Below, in pieces: positions 63,048 to 64,000 of a stretch of DNA of 64,000 nt. Under the pieces are notes generated by a model, which saw only the letters and a list, made by a program, of their open reading frames with translations, had not been told where the DNA came from and made no database searches. Both the position numbers and the translations under genes were made by a program. Source of the stretch: Microbacterium keratanolyticum. Its GTDB lineage: Bacteria > Actinomycetota > Actinomycetes > Actinomycetales > Microbacteriaceae. The DNA lies in contig NZ_JAFBBQ010000001.1 of NCBI RefSeq assembly GCF_016907255.1, positions 1,674,001 to 1,738,000 on the forward strand. The letters are read 5' to 3'. The first letter of the stretch is position 1, and each line of letters starts with the position of its first letter.

Positions 63048-64000
63048 GCACCGAGCCCGTTCTGAGCATCCGCGGCCTGGCAGTCGCGTTCCGCACCGGC
63101 GCCGACCTCGTCACCGCGATCAGCGACATCAACATCGACGTCGCCGCCGGTGAGACCGTCGCCATCGTCGGCGAATCCGGTTCCGGGAAGTCGACGACCG
63201 CGGCCGCCGTGAACCGGCTGCTTCCGGAGAACGGCGTGATCACGGCCGGCAGCATCCGCTTCGACGGCAAGGAGATGACCGAGCTGCCGGAGAGCGCGCT
63301 CATCTCGCTGCGCGGTGCCGGCATCGGCCTCGTCCCGCAGGATCCGATGTCGAACCTCAACCCGCTCATGCGCGTCGGCACGCAGATCGGCGAAGCCCTC
63401 GAAGTGCACGGCTACACGTCCGGGGAGGCGACGCAGGCCCGCGTCGTCGAACTGCTGGAGATGGTGGGCATCCCGGATGCTGCGCAGCGCGCCAGTCAGT
63501 ACCCGCACGAGTTCTCCGGTGGCATGCGTCAGCGCGTGCTCATCGCGATGGGGCTCGCGTGCCGCCCGCGCCTCCTGATCGCGGACGAGCCGACCTCCGC
63601 GCTCGACGTCACCGTGCAGCGCCGCATCCTGGACCAGCTCGACACGCTCACCACGGAACTCGGCACGGCGGTGTTCCTCATCACCCACGACCTCGCGCTC
63701 GCCGCAGAGCGCGCGGACCGCATCGTCGTGATGTTCCGCGGAAAGATCGTCGAAGAGGGCACCTCCGCGCAGGTGCTCGGCAACCCGCAGCACGAGTACA
63801 CGAAGCAGCTGCTGGCCGCCGCCCCCAGCCTCGCTTCCCAGCGAGAGATCGAGGCGCGCCCTGCGGATGCATCCGAGGGCCAGGCGTTCGTCGAGATCCG
63901 CGACCTGCGCAAGGAATTCGCGCTGCGCTCGCCGAAGGTGGGACAGCCGCAGACCTTCACGGCCGTCGACGGCGTCAGCTTCGAGATCCGCCGGGGAACC
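63044..64000 (+). CDS. Dpp/Opp-type ABC ATPase, two-domain fusion, cut by window end
   Basis: The frame is open for 319 codons from ATG at 63044 to the last base with no stop. Domain 1 has Walker A GESGSGKST, Q-loop VPQDPMSNLNP, signature EFSGGMRQR, Walker B LLIADEPTSALDV and the H-switch in ITHDLALAAE, then the oligopeptide-type tail QHEYTKQLLAAAPSL. A second ABC domain begins at about residue 284 (VEIRDLRKEFALRSPKVGQP), so DppD and DppF functions are fused. It would energise the two permeases upstream. Confidence 0.92.
   Translation, partial: MSTEPVLSIRGLAVAFRTGADLVTAISDINIDVAAGETVAIVGESGSGKSTTAAAVNRLLPENGVITAGSIRFDGKEMTELPESALISLRGAGIGLVPQDPMSNLNPLMRVGTQIGEALEVHGYTSGEATQARVVELLEMVGIPDAAQRASQYPHEFSGGMRQRVLIAMGLACRPRLLIADEPTSALDVTVQRRILDQLDTLTTELGTAVFLITHDLALAAERADRIVVMFRGKIVEEGTSAQVLGNPQHEYTKQLLAAAPSLASQREIEARPADASEGQAFVEIRDLRKEFALRSPKVGQPQTFTAVDGVSFEIRRGT

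Noticed and set aside
1..64000. CRISPR array, rRNA or tRNA genes
   Set aside because: I saw no regularly spaced direct repeats and no cloverleaf or rRNA-like stretch in reading both strands.

Overview
The window is a GC-rich (about 70 percent by eye) actinobacterial chromosome segment with dense, often translationally coupled operons (ATGA or GTGA overlaps), frequent GTG starts and a very common GGATGC/GCATCC hexamer. Gene content (ABC sugar importer without its own ATPase, MHS and MFS transporters, SorC, WYL and RpiR regulators, a coupled pan operon) fits Microbacteriaceae, most likely Microbacterium. This is inferred from style and gene content, because no rRNA or tRNA gene is present.

Layout: 1-5035 is a carbohydrate/polyol uptake operon (Gfo/Idh/MocA enzyme, solute-binding protein, two permeases, mannitol/fructuronate-type dehydrogenase). 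5154-7615 carries purL with a coupled 45-residue membrane protein. 7650-11225 holds a WYL regulator, a VOC protein, a lipoprotein plus PKD-like surface protein pair, and a stress-type flavin/PNPOx protein. 11371-17255 is a SorC regulator divergent from an MHS symporter, cytoplasmic-type sulfatase, zinc alcohol dehydrogenase and PfkB kinase, with SorC-like operators between them; this looks like catabolism of a sulfated sugar or polyol. 17252-20647 has a DsrE-like protein, an SDR with an N-terminal add-on, a TetR regulator and an EcsC-like protein with two EF-hand-like repeats.

20876-32993 is a defence island: hsdM-hsdS-hsdR, then directly a NACHT NTPase with a possible nuclease-like N-terminus, facing a convergent McrB-McrC type IV restriction pair. 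The NACHT protein is the best candidate for something poorly described.

33226-52504 is mostly housekeeping and accessory metabolism: SDR/DUF2867 protein, DUF4303-like protein, a DUF2520 dehydrogenase with panC-panD-panB, a DksA/TraR zinc protein, an MFS transporter, a NatAB-type exporter, a BenE-type transporter, an FMN reductase, a two-component system, a VOC protein, a RibD-like reductase, a HAD phosphatase, exonuclease III and a YbhB-like protein.

52527-64000 is a peptidoglycan-recycling locus. An RpiR/MurR-type regulator (with an MFS gene) diverges from a family 5 solute-binding protein, DppB and DppC permeases, MurQ, AnmK, a GNAT acetyltransferase, an Ala-Glu epimerase-like enolase, a beta-lactamase-fold hydrolase and a Dpp-type ATPase cut by the window end. 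Together these would import anhydro-MurNAc peptides and convert them to GlcNAc-6-P, lactate and amino acids. Several strong GC hairpins, including one after each solute-binding protein gene and a pair of related dispersed palindromes, are recorded separately.
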